DNA from: Arcobacter ellisii
GTDB taxonomy: Bacteria; Campylobacterota; Campylobacteria; Campylobacterales; Arcobacteraceae
DNA: 64,000 nt
Reading direction: 5' to 3'
Assembly: GCF_003544915.1 (NCBI RefSeq)
Contig: NZ_CP032097.1
Coordinates: 2,294,001-2,358,000, forward strand
Part shown: positions 44,009-51,090 of the stretch, piece after piece
Position numbering within the stretch: position 1 is the first letter of the stretch
Layout: the number at the start of each line of letters is the position of its first letter
Notes under the pieces: model-generated
Seen by the model: only the letters and a program-made list of their open reading frames with translations
Databases searched by the model: none
What the model was told of the DNA's origin: nothing
Translations under genes and position numbers: made by a program

Positions 44009-44971
44009 TTATTTGTTATTTGAAAATTCTGCTATTAATTTATCTAAATCATCACCAATTAAATCATCAGAATCATCACCAGGAATATGTTTTGCTACTG
44101 CTATTTCTTTAGAATTCCCATCATCTTCAAATAAATTATTTAGATATAAAGAAAGTTTTCTAATAACAGCCATAACTCTTTCTATCTTTTGTCTATTGAT
44201 ATCATTAAATTGCATTAATTCCATTGCTTGAAAAATTTGATTATCTTCTTCATTTAACAAATTATTTATGCTTTTTAATGTCTCTTTCGTATTTTTTGCA
44301 CTATTCAAATATCCATCAAAAACTTTAATGTTAGGGAATTTAGTAGACAATGAATTTAATAAATTTACTTGAGAATTAATAAAGTTATCATAATCTTTAA
44401 AAACTTTTCTTATCTCATTATTATTGTCTAAAGTAAAACTTAAAACATCAAATATCTGAGAAACTTTTTCCTCTGAATCATTTGCTACTTGAGTTAACTG
44501 ATTAACAACTTTTGTATCTTTTTCAGCAGGTAGTGGAAATACACCTTCATTTATTTTATTTGAAGTCCAATCTTTTACTATATCGTCTTCACTTCGACTT
44601 ATATTTTTTTCATTGCTTTCTGTTTTTATCTCTTCAATTTTTACTTCAGGAGTTTTTTCAGCAACTTCTTCAACTATTGGTTCTGATGAAGATTCAATAT
44701 CTTTAAGTAAATCTTCTATTTCACTATTTTTTATAAATGCATCATTTTCAGAATTATTCTTAATTTCATTAATAGATACAACAGTATCATCTATTATATC
44801 TTCTGACTTATCATCAATCTCATCTTTTATATCTTCAGTTTGAGACAATAATTCTTCTATTTCTTTTGTATTTACTTTTACTGGTTGAGATACTTCTTCT
44901 GCTTCACTTTCATCATCAGCAATATCCAAACCATTCATTAAAGCTTCAATCTCTTCTTGACTCATACTCAT
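44009..44971 (-). CDS. cheZ: CheZ-like CheY-P phosphatase with FliM-like N-terminal peptide
   Basis: This 320-residue protein has a helical core (about 155-285) with ELMQFNDINRQKIERVM at 251-267. D257 and Q261 match the D-x3-Q active-site pair of E. coli CheZ (D143/Q147). The C-terminus (302-316, DDLIGDDLDKLIAEF) resembles the CheY-binding tail of CheZ. The first residues, MSQEEIEALMNG, look like the CheY-binding N-terminus of FliM, and two similar peptides occur at 35-43 (TKEIEELLS) and 82-90 (NSEIEDLLK), in a long acidic linker. It adjoins cheY. It should remove phosphate from CheY-P at the switch. FliM itself is ruled out because no SpoA domain is present. Confidence 0.82.
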   Translation of the reverse strand: MSMSQEEIEALMNGLDIADDESEAEEVSQPVKVNTKEIEELLSQTEDIKDEIDDKSEDIIDDTVVSINEIKNNSENDAFIKNSEIEDLLKDIESSSEPIVEEVAEKTPEVKIEEIKTESNEKNISRSEDDIVKDWTSNKINEGVFPLPAEKDTKVVNQLTQVANDSEEKVSQIFDVLSFTLDNNNEIRKVFKDYDNFINSQVNLLNSLSTKFPNIKVFDGYLNSAKNTKETLKSINNLLNEEDNQIFQAMELMQFNDINRQKIERVMAVIRKLSLYLNNLFEDDGNSKEIAVAKHIPGDDSDDLIGDDLDKLIAEFSNNK

Positions 44972-44985
44972 GATAAGACCTTATA

Positions 44986-45357
44986 TTATTTTTTTAATAC
45001 CCCATCAAGTTTTTCTTTCAAAACTTCTGCATTAAACGGTTTAACTATATAATTATTAACTCCTGCTTTTAATGCAGTAATAACTTCACCTTTTCCACCT
45101 TCTGTTGTAATCATAATAATTGGAGTTTTCTGATGAGTTCCTTCTGACCTAACTTTTTTAACAAGTTCTAAACCATTCATGTTTGGCATATTCCAATCAG
45201 TTAAGATAACATCATAATGAGCTTCACTAAGAAGTTTCCAAGCTTTAACCCCATCTTCAGCTTCATCAAAATTTTCTTTCGAAAAGCCTAATTGCATAAC
45301 AACATTTCCAATAATTCTTCTCATTGTTGAGCTATCATCAACTATTAGAATTTTCAT
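44986..45357 (-). CDS. cheY: Chemotaxis response regulator CheY
   Basis: This 123-residue single-domain receiver has all CheY residues: D7/D8 (acidic pocket), D54 (phosphorylation site in LTDWNMPNMNG), T84 and K106 (IVKPFNA). It is a stand-alone CheY with no output domain. It is the first gene of the minus-strand run and directly precedes the CheZ-like gene by 14 bases. The leader includes a strong TATAAT, so cheY and the flagellar run share this promoter. Confidence 0.96.
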   Translation of the reverse strand: MKILIVDDSSTMRRIIGNVVMQLGFSKENFDEAEDGVKAWKLLSEAHYDVILTDWNMPNMNGLELVKKVRSEGTHQKTPIIMITTEGGKGEVITALKAGVNNYIVKPFNAEVLKEKLDGVLKK

Positions 45358-45401
45358 TAACTATCCCTTGTAATTTAATTAAATATTTTCAGTAAATATG
45401 C

Positions 45402-45407
45402 ATTATA
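45402..45407 (-). promoter_or_regulatory. Promoter -10 for cheY and the flagellar run
   Basis: On the minus strand ATATATAATGC contains TATAAT (45407 to 45402), 45 bases upstream of the cheY ATG. AAGGGATAG near 45362-45370 is the ribosome-binding site. Neither a GG-N10-GC (sigma-54) nor a clear sigma-28 motif is seen. It is the main promoter candidate for 38 co-directional genes. Confidence 0.55.
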
Positions 45408-45486
45408 TATTATTTGTTTTAAATTTATACTTAATATTTATAAAAAATAATTTAAGTAATTTATCAAATTTTAATTATTCTTAAAA

Positions 45487-45515
45487 TATAATTAATAATA
45501 TGTAAAAATAAAGGA
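45487..45515 (+). promoter_or_regulatory. Promoter -10 and ribosome-binding site of flgG
   Basis: TATAAT at 45487-45492 and AAGGA at 45511-45515 precede the flgG ATG at 45522, leaving a leader of about 24 bases. It faces the cheY promoter across an A/T-rich divergent region of 164 bases. Confidence 0.55.
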
Positions 45516-45521
45516 TTTTCT

Positions 45522-46310
45522 ATGATTAGAGGACTTTACACTGCTGCAACTGGGATGAATTCTATGCAACATCAAATTGATGTTACTTCAAATAATATCG
45601 CAAACGTTAATACAACTGCTTTTAAACAAGATAGAGCCGAATTTCAAGATTTAATGTATGAAACATTAAATTATACAGCTGGAAGAACAACTCAAACAAC
45701 ACTAAATCCTACAGGTATTGATGTTGGATTAGGGGTAAGAATCTCAAATATCCAAAAAAACTTCACAGAAGGTGATTTAAAAACAACATCAAATACTTTT
45801 GACTTAGCAATAGAAGGAAAAGGATTCTTTCAAATTACACTACCTAGTGGTGAAACTGCTTATACAAGAAATGGTAATTTTAAATTAAATGCTGATGGTT
45901 CAATTGTAAACGGAAATGGTTATTTATTATCTCCTGAAATAACTGTTCCTGATAATGTAACTGATGTAACTATAGGTAAAGATGGAACTGTAACAGCAAC
46001 AGATGCTCAAACTGGTGATACAGTTGACTTGGGAGAAATTACCCTTGCTGATTTTATAAATCCAGCTGGATTAATTCCTCTTGGTGAATCTTTATATATG
46101 CAAAGTGATGCTTCAGGAGATGTTTTAGAAGGAAATCCAGGAGAGGAACAATTTGGAAGTGTTCAACAAGGGATGATAGAACTTTCTAATGTAAAATTAG
46201 TTAATGAAATGGTTGATTTAATTACAGCTCAAAGGGCATATGAAGCAAATTCAAAAGCAATTACAACTGCTGATAGTATGCTTGACACGGTGAATAGATT
46301 AAAAAATTAA
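45522..46310 (+). CDS. flgG: Flagellar distal rod protein FlgG
   Basis: The 262-residue protein begins MIRGLYTAATGMNSMQHQID and has SNNIANVNTTAFKQDRAEFQ near residues 22-41. The central DLAIEGKGFFQI and C-terminal VKLVNEMVDLITAQRAYEAN are FlgG signatures, and 262 residues is the family length. FlgG builds the distal rod. It starts a short plus-strand operon that leaves from the same region as the minus-strand flagellar run. Confidence 0.97.
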   Translation: MIRGLYTAATGMNSMQHQIDVTSNNIANVNTTAFKQDRAEFQDLMYETLNYTAGRTTQTTLNPTGIDVGLGVRISNIQKNFTEGDLKTTSNTFDLAIEGKGFFQITLPSGETAYTRNGNFKLNADGSIVNGNGYLLSPEITVPDNVTDVTIGKDGTVTATDAQTGDTVDLGEITLADFINPAGLIPLGESLYMQSDASGDVLEGNPGEEQFGSVQQGMIELSNVKLVNEMVDLITAQRAYEANSKAITTADSMLDTVNRLKN

Positions 46311-46333
46311 TTTAACTAGTTGATTTTACTAAA

Positions 46334-46717
46334 ATGAATTTAGACGAATTAAAACAAATCAGAAAAAGAAATTTTTTAGCTCATAAAAAGAAAAAAAAAG
46401 AGTATTATCTAAAAAGTAAATTAACCAAAAAAGAGTTTGATTATGAAGCTGAACTAAATAATGAAAACTTTTTTTCTAAAATAAAAGCTATTGCACATGA
46501 ACAAAAAATGTATATTGATAATAGAAAAGAAGCAATAGTAACAAAAATAAATGATTATAGAAATACTAAAAAAGAGTATTATGAGCAAAATAAAGAGAAA
46601 AGATTAGAATATAACAAAGAGTACAGAGAAAAGAAAAAAGAAGAGCTTAAGGCTTATAGAAAAGAGTATTATAAAAAGCTAAAAGAGAAACAACTTAATA
46701 AACTTGAAGAAGAGTAA
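46334..46717 (+). CDS. Lysine-rich protein of unknown function downstream of flgG
   Basis: The 127-residue product is extremely rich in Lys, Glu and Tyr, helical throughout, with a repeated KEY-type pattern in the second half (KKEYYEQNKEK, EYNKEYREKKKEE, YRKEYYKKLKEK). There is no signal peptide or membrane helix. It follows flgG by 23 bases, but no clear Shine-Dalgarno precedes the ATG. It ends 2 bases before the next gene, supporting co-translation. The basic charge would suit nucleic acid or membrane-surface binding. No family recognised. Confidence 0.55.
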   Translation: MNLDELKQIRKRNFLAHKKKKKEYYLKSKLTKKEFDYEAELNNENFFSKIKAIAHEQKMYIDNRKEAIVTKINDYRNTKKEYYEQNKEKRLEYNKEYREKKKEELKAYRKEYYKKLKEKQLNKLEEE

Positions 46718-46719
46718 AA

Positions 46720-47718
46720 ATGGCAGAAGATACAAAAGCAATAGATAGTGAAGGTTCAATAATAGTAGAAAATGGATCTTTAAAAAAAGATGATTCTGGA
46801 CAAATAAATATTCCTTTACAAGAAGATGATCGTTCAGATATTAAAGAAATTCAAGAAGAGTTTGTAAAAAAACCAAAAAAAAGTCCTTTACAAAAAATTT
46901 TAATTGGAGTTGTTTTTTTACTTCTTTTATTTATTATTGTAGGAGCTATTCTTTACTTTTTAGGCTTTTTTAAACCTGAAGAAAAAGAAGTTATTCAAGA
47001 AATACCTCAAGAAAAAATAGTGCAAGAAACACCAAAAGAAGAATATAAATTTGATATAAAAGATATTAATTCAAAAAAACTAAATGAAGAATTATCTTTT
47101 TTAACAAATAAAAATCTTAACCAAGAAAAGAATGAAGAAGCTGAAAGATTAGCTAATGAAAAAAGAATTTTAGAAGAAGAAAAAAGAAAAGAAGAAGAAG
47201 CATTAAAAGCTCATGAAGATACCTTAGAAAAAGAAAGAATTGCATTAGAAGAAAAAAAGAGTGCTTTAGAAAGAGAAAAAGCAGAACTTGAAGCACTAAG
47301 AGAAGAAGCTTTAAAAATCAAAGAAGAACTACTTAACAAACAAACTCAAAATGAGAACAGTGTTGAACCAGAACAAGTTTCAAATGATAATGTTGAAGTA
47401 AAACAAAATGATACAGATGAGATGATTTCAAATTCTAAAAAGAATGTAAATTTATCTGAAGATGGTTTTTTAAAATTTATAAATGTTGCCAAAATCAAAG
47501 GTCCTTTATATAAAAAATATTTAGATAAAGTTACTGCAATAAATCCTAATATACTTTTATGTAGAGATGATAAAAATAGAATAGAGATATATTATGGTCC
47601 ATTTAAAGATGAAAATGAAAGAAGAGAACTTCTTGATAAGTTATTATCAAATAAATTTGACCAAGCCTATGAACTTGAATTCACAAAAGATGAATTCAAT
47701 AGAAGATGTAATTATTAA
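46720..47718 (+). CDS. Membrane-anchored coiled-coil protein with SPOR-like C-terminus
   Basis: This 332-residue protein has an acidic cytoplasmic N-terminus (about 1-55), a single membrane helix (about 59-82, ILIGVVFLLLLFIIVGAILYF), and a Glu/Lys-rich coiled coil (about 137-207). The C-terminal globular part (about 248-332) contains IEIYYGPFKDENERRELLDKL, a pattern reminiscent of SPOR peptidoglycan-binding domains. It thus looks like a bitopic protein reaching into the periplasm. The link to flgG suggests a motor- or rod-associated envelope role. It ends 2 bases from the convergent rimM with no terminator between. Confidence 0.65.
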   Translation: MAEDTKAIDSEGSIIVENGSLKKDDSGQINIPLQEDDRSDIKEIQEEFVKKPKKSPLQKILIGVVFLLLLFIIVGAILYFLGFFKPEEKEVIQEIPQEKIVQETPKEEYKFDIKDINSKKLNEELSFLTNKNLNQEKNEEAERLANEKRILEEEKRKEEEALKAHEDTLEKERIALEEKKSALEREKAELEALREEALKIKEELLNKQTQNENSVEPEQVSNDNVEVKQNDTDEMISNSKKNVNLSEDGFLKFINVAKIKGPLYKKYLDKVTAINPNILLCRDDKNRIEIYYGPFKDENERRELLDKLLSNKFDQAYELEFTKDEFNRRCNY

Positions 47719-47720
47719 TT

Positions 47721-48254
47721 TTAAGAGTTTTCTAAAATATCAAAAGAGTTAATTACATTAATTCTTTTGTTTTCAATATCAATATTTAAAACAAATTTAT
47801 CGAAAATATGAGGTATTAAAAAGACTTTTGGATAACCTTTATTCACAAGTTCAATATAAGTTGTGATTTCTAAATAATCATTTAGTGGATATCTTTGTAT
47901 CTCTTTTACTTTACCTAATTTTAAATCATTTTCAAAAACTTCACATGAGATTAAATCAAACCAAAAAAATTCATTTTTACCTAGTTTACAATTCTCTTTT
48001 GTTTGTTCAATTGTTGAATATAATTCTTGATTTGTAAGTTTTTTTGCAGTGTCAACATCTTCATAATTTTCAAATTTTACAAGTTCCCTTGAAGAGTTAT
48101 ACTCTAAAACTTTTAGTTGAAGATTTCGATTTGTAGTAAAAACAGCGCCCTTTTTAAATTGCTCTGGAAAATCAGAGTCTATAAAAAGTCTTAAATGACC
48201 TTGCAGACCTACTGCTTTTCCAAGTTTTGCAACATATACATTACTATTATTCAT
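47721..48254 (-). CDS. rimM: 16S rRNA processing protein RimM
   Basis: The 177-residue protein has the N-terminal RimM motif VAKLGKAVGLQGHLRLFIDSD and a C-terminal PRC-barrel part (FWFDLISCEVFENDLKLGKV). RimM aids 30S maturation, notably of the S19-binding head. It lies 4 bases after the KH-domain gene, in the order rpsP-KH-rimM. The usual next genes, trmD and rplS, are not found downstream. Confidence 0.93.
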   Translation of the reverse strand: MNNSNVYVAKLGKAVGLQGHLRLFIDSDFPEQFKKGAVFTTNRNLQLKVLEYNSSRELVKFENYEDVDTAKKLTNQELYSTIEQTKENCKLGKNEFFWFDLISCEVFENDLKLGKVKEIQRYPLNDYLEITTYIELVNKGYPKVFLIPHIFDKFVLNIDIENKRINVINSFDILENS

Positions 48255-48258
48255 AGAT

Positions 48259-48498
48259 TTATTTTACTACAACTTGTATTTTATACGAAACACCATCTTT
48301 TGCCTTGCAACCATTTGCCATAGTTTTTAAAGCATTAATCATATTCCCATTTTTACCAATAAGTTTTCCAATATCAACACTGTTTACACTTATTGTTATC
48401 TCAGCAAAATTATCATCAATTAACTCTTTAGTTACAGTAACATCTTCTGGTACTCCAACAATTAGTTTTGCATAATTTTCTATGAATTTAGTAATCAT
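48259..48498 (-). CDS. khpA: KH-domain RNA-binding protein (KhpA-like)
   Basis: The 79-residue protein has one KH domain with the GKNG loop (IGKLIGKNGNMINALKTM, about residues 42-59). It begins MITKFIENYAKLIVGVPEDV, typical of KhpA/YlqC proteins found between rpsP and rimM. It binds RNA, possibly ribosome- or small-RNA-related. It sits 18 bases after rpsP. Confidence 0.9.
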   Translation of the reverse strand: MITKFIENYAKLIVGVPEDVTVTKELIDDNFAEITISVNSVDIGKLIGKNGNMINALKTMANGCKAKDGVSYKIQVVVK

Positions 48499-48516
48499 TT
48501 TATTTTTCTAATCTAA

Positions 48517-48744
48517 TTATTTTGAAGCTAATTTTTTAACTTTTTCAGATGGTTTAGCACCAACACTTAACCAATAGTTATATCTTTCTTCATCAATTTT
48601 TAAAACTTTTGGCTCAACTACTGGGTTGAAATAACCAATTGATTCAATCCATCCTGAATCTCTTCTTTTTCTTGAATCTGTTACAACGATTCTGTAAAAT
48701 GGTTTTTTATTTCTTCCCATTCTTGTTAATCTAATTACTGTCAT
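48517..48744 (-). CDS. rpsP: 30S ribosomal protein S16
   Basis: This 75-residue protein starts [20 protein letters not shown] and contains [21 protein letters not shown], both diagnostic for S16. It is the first gene after ffh in the conserved rpsP-khpA-rimM operon. An elaborate hairpin lies in the gap between ffh and rpsP. Confidence 0.98.
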   Translation of the reverse strand: MTVIRLTRMGRNKKPFYRIVVTDSRKRRDSGWIESIGYFNPVVEPKVLKIDEERYNYWLSVGAKPSEKVKKLASK

Positions 48745-48766
48745 GTTTTCTTTCCTTTTTTGAATT

Positions 48767-48817
48767 ATAGTATTGAATTCTAAACTCTTTTTAAATGAGT
48801 TTACAGCTCAATACTAT
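48767..48817 (-). promoter_or_regulatory. Two-part hairpin between ffh and rpsP
   Basis: The outer arms ATAGTATTGA (48767-48776) and TCAATACTAT (48808-48817) pair perfectly. The inner arms AAACTC (48782-48787) and GAGTTT (48797-48802) also pair, with a symmetric 5-base internal loop and a 9-base end loop. No T-tract follows on either side, so it is not a classical terminator. It could be an rpsP leader element or a processing site. Confidence 0.6.
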
Positions 48818-48827
48818 TTATATTTAT

Positions 48828-50180
48828 TTATCTTGGAATTTTTGGCATTCCACCAGGTCCCATTTGAGACAACATATTTTGTAAACCTTTCATCCCACCT
48901 TTAGTAGAAAGTTGTTTAGCCATTTTTGAAGCATTTTTAAATTGCTTCAAAATTTTATTTATTTGGACTTCAGATAAACCAGAACCTTTTGCAATTCTTT
49001 TCTTTCTACTTGCATTCATAAGTTCAGGGTCTTCTCTCTCTTTTAATGTCATAGAGCTAATTAGAGCTTTAATTCTTTTTATTTCAGCTGAGTTTTCAAA
49101 ATCCATATCTTTTAAAGGTCCAGCCATTTGTGAAAGACCTGGAATCATTCCAATAATAGATTTCATAGAACCTAATTTACTCATCATTGAAAGTTGTTCT
49201 AAAAAGTCATTGAAATTAAATTGACCTTTTTTAATTTTTTTACTTACTTCTTTTGCTTTTTTCTCATCTATAATTGCAGAAGTTTTTTCAGCAAGTCCTT
49301 CAATATCTCCAAGTCCTAAAAGTCTTGAAACAATTCTATCAGGAATAAAAACTTCAAGGTCTGGCATTTTTTCACCAATACCAATAAATCTTAATGGAAC
49401 TTCAACTTGGTGAGCAATTGATAAAGCAACTCCACCTTTTGTATCACCATCATATTTTGATAAAATAACTCCATCTATTCCAATTTTTTCTTTAAAAGTT
49501 GTTGCTGTTTTTGTAGCATCATGTCCAGTTAAAGAATCTGCAACATAAAAGATTTCATTTGGTTTAACTGCATCTTTTATATTTTTTAATTGAAGCATTA
49601 GCTCTTCATCAATTGCAAGTCGCCCAGCAGTATCAACTAAAAGCACATCATAGTGTTCTTTTGTAGCTTTTTCTTTTGCTGCTAATGCAATTTTAATTGG
49701 ATCTTTTTCTACATCATCAAAATATATATCAACATCAATTTGAGCTGCTATTTGTTTTAATTGCTCAACAGCAGCAAGTCTTTGTAAATCACAAGCAGCT
49801 ACTAAAACTTTTTTCTTTCTTGTTTTTAAATAGTTTGCTAATTTACCTGTTGTTGTAGTTTTACCTGAACCTTGAAGTCCTGTCATTAAAACTACTGTTG
49901 GTGGAGTTGAAGAAAAAACAAAACCTTGATTTCCAGATGTTGTTAAAAGGGTAGTTAATTCACTTTTTAAAGCTCTTAAAAAAGAGTCTTGTCCAATTCC
50001 TGCATTTTTTGTTTGTAATTCAATTGCATTTATAAGTTCTTTTGTAGTTTTATGATGAACATCAGCTTTTAATAAAGCTTTTTTTAATTCTGTTGTAGCT
50101 TTTGTTAAAGCCGCAACATCATCTTGATGTCTTATTTTATTTACTGCATTTCTTATTGAGCCTGTTATTGAATCAAACAA
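48828..50180 (-). CDS. ffh: Signal recognition particle protein Ffh
   Basis: Starting from TTG at 50180, with GGAG eight to ten bases upstream, the protein has 450 residues. An ATG at 50195 is in frame but precedes the ribosome-binding site. It has the N domain, the G domain with GLQGSGKTTTTGKLA (P loop) and DTAGRLA, and the Met-rich M domain near the end (MSKLGSMKSIIGMIPGLSQM). It targets membrane proteins co-translationally via 4.5S RNA. Confidence 0.97.
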   Translation of the reverse strand: MFDSITGSIRNAVNKIRHQDDVAALTKATTELKKALLKADVHHKTTKELINAIELQTKNAGIGQDSFLRALKSELTTLLTTSGNQGFVFSSTPPTVVLMTGLQGSGKTTTTGKLANYLKTRKKKVLVAACDLQRLAAVEQLKQIAAQIDVDIYFDDVEKDPIKIALAAKEKATKEHYDVLLVDTAGRLAIDEELMLQLKNIKDAVKPNEIFYVADSLTGHDATKTATTFKEKIGIDGVILSKYDGDTKGGVALSIAHQVEVPLRFIGIGEKMPDLEVFIPDRIVSRLLGLGDIEGLAEKTSAIIDEKKAKEVSKKIKKGQFNFNDFLEQLSMMSKLGSMKSIIGMIPGLSQMAGPLKDMDFENSAEIKRIKALISSMTLKEREDPELMNASRKKRIAKGSGLSEVQINKILKQFKNASKMAKQLSTKGGMKGLQNMLSQMGPGGMPKIPR

Positions 50181-50281
50181 AATATATCTCCACATTTATA
50201 TTTAAAGTTTGGGATTTTACAAAGTTTTTACTTTAACTTAGTTTAAATTACTTAGCTATTTAAGTTTTTTTTTAGTTTTTT

Positions 50282-50308
50282 GTTTTTACAAAATCCCATA
50301 AAATGGGA
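50282..50308 (-). terminator. Terminator after the rluA-type gene
   Basis: TCCCAT (50294-50299) and ATGGGA (50303-50308) form a stem with loop AAA. On the minus strand it is followed by a T-rich tract (TTTTGT). It separates the waaA block from ffh. Confidence 0.6.
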
Positions 50309-50334
50309 ATTTATAATTTCGAAAAGCTTAATTT

Positions 50335-51090
50335 TTAATTAAAATCATACACTCTGAACTCTTTTGGTTCATTTGCTTCAAATGTATAGTCAAATATTTT
50401 TGTAACTTTTGAATGTAGTAAAACTCTATTTACATTAGAACTTACTCTTCCGTAAATAGCATCTCCAATAATTGGTAATCCAACAGAATTAAGATGAACT
50501 CTAATTTGATGTGTTCTTCCTGATTCAATTACAATTTTAATTTTAGATTTATTTCCTTCAACTAAAAGTGGATAAACTGTACTCTTTGCAGGTTTTCCTC
50601 TTTTTGCATCTATTTTAGATTTAGCCATTCCTCTATCTTTTGTTGTCAGAATTGGTTTATCTATTTCAATTTCATCAACAACTTTTCCTTCAACAATAGC
50701 TACATACTCTTTATAAACTCTATTTGCTTGGAACTCTTTGATAGCTTTTTTTTGAAACTCTTCATTTTTTGCAAACATCATTACACCACTTGTCTCTTTA
50801 TCAAGTCTGTTTAATAATATTGCTCCTTCATATTTTTTAGCAACATCATCAGCTGTTAAAAATGCTGGTTTATCTACAACTAAAATATCTTTATCTTCAA
50901 AAATTACTTTGATTTTATTTATCTCTTTTATTGTAAATTTTGTATCACTTCTAATTTCTCCACGAGCAATTAAAACTTTTTTATCTCCAACTTTTACAAC
51001 ACCTCTATCTATCAACTCTTTTGCTTTAGAATTTGATATTTTTTCTTGCTGAGCTAATAATTTGTACGCTTTATCATATGTTACAGCCAT
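50335..51090 (-). CDS. RluA-family pseudouridine synthase
   Basis: The 251-residue protein has an N-terminal S4 RNA-binding domain (about 10-55) and a catalytic domain with the active-site Asp in LLNRLDKETSG near residues 92-102. The GRTHQIRVHLNSVGLPIIGD motif (190-209) is also characteristic. It isomerises specific uridines in rRNA or tRNA; the exact site (RluC, RluD or similar) cannot be told. It overlaps the waaA stop by 10 bases. Confidence 0.92.
   Translation of the reverse strand: MAVTYDKAYKLLAQQEKISNSKAKELIDRGVVKVGDKKVLIARGEIRSDTKFTIKEINKIKVIFEDKDILVVDKPAFLTADDVAKKYEGAILLNRLDKETSGVMMFAKNEEFQKKAIKEFQANRVYKEYVAIVEGKVVDEIEIDKPILTTKDRGMAKSKIDAKRGKPAKSTVYPLLVEGNKSKIKIVIESGRTHQIRVHLNSVGLPIIGDAIYGRVSSNVNRVLLHSKVTKIFDYTFEANEPKEFRVYDFN

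Noticed and set aside
44009-44971. Possible FliM, because of the N-terminal EIEALMNG peptide
   Set aside because: There is no FliM middle domain or SpoA domain; the helical core with D257/Q261 fits CheZ.
45358-45521. Sigma-54 (GG-N10-GC) or sigma-28 promoter in the cheY/flgG divergent region
   Set aside because: No such pattern is seen; only A/T-rich sigma-70-like -10 boxes are present.
50181-50195. ATG start of ffh at 50195
   Set aside because: The Shine-Dalgarno sequence lies inside this extension and the canonical FDSITG start follows the TTG at 50180.
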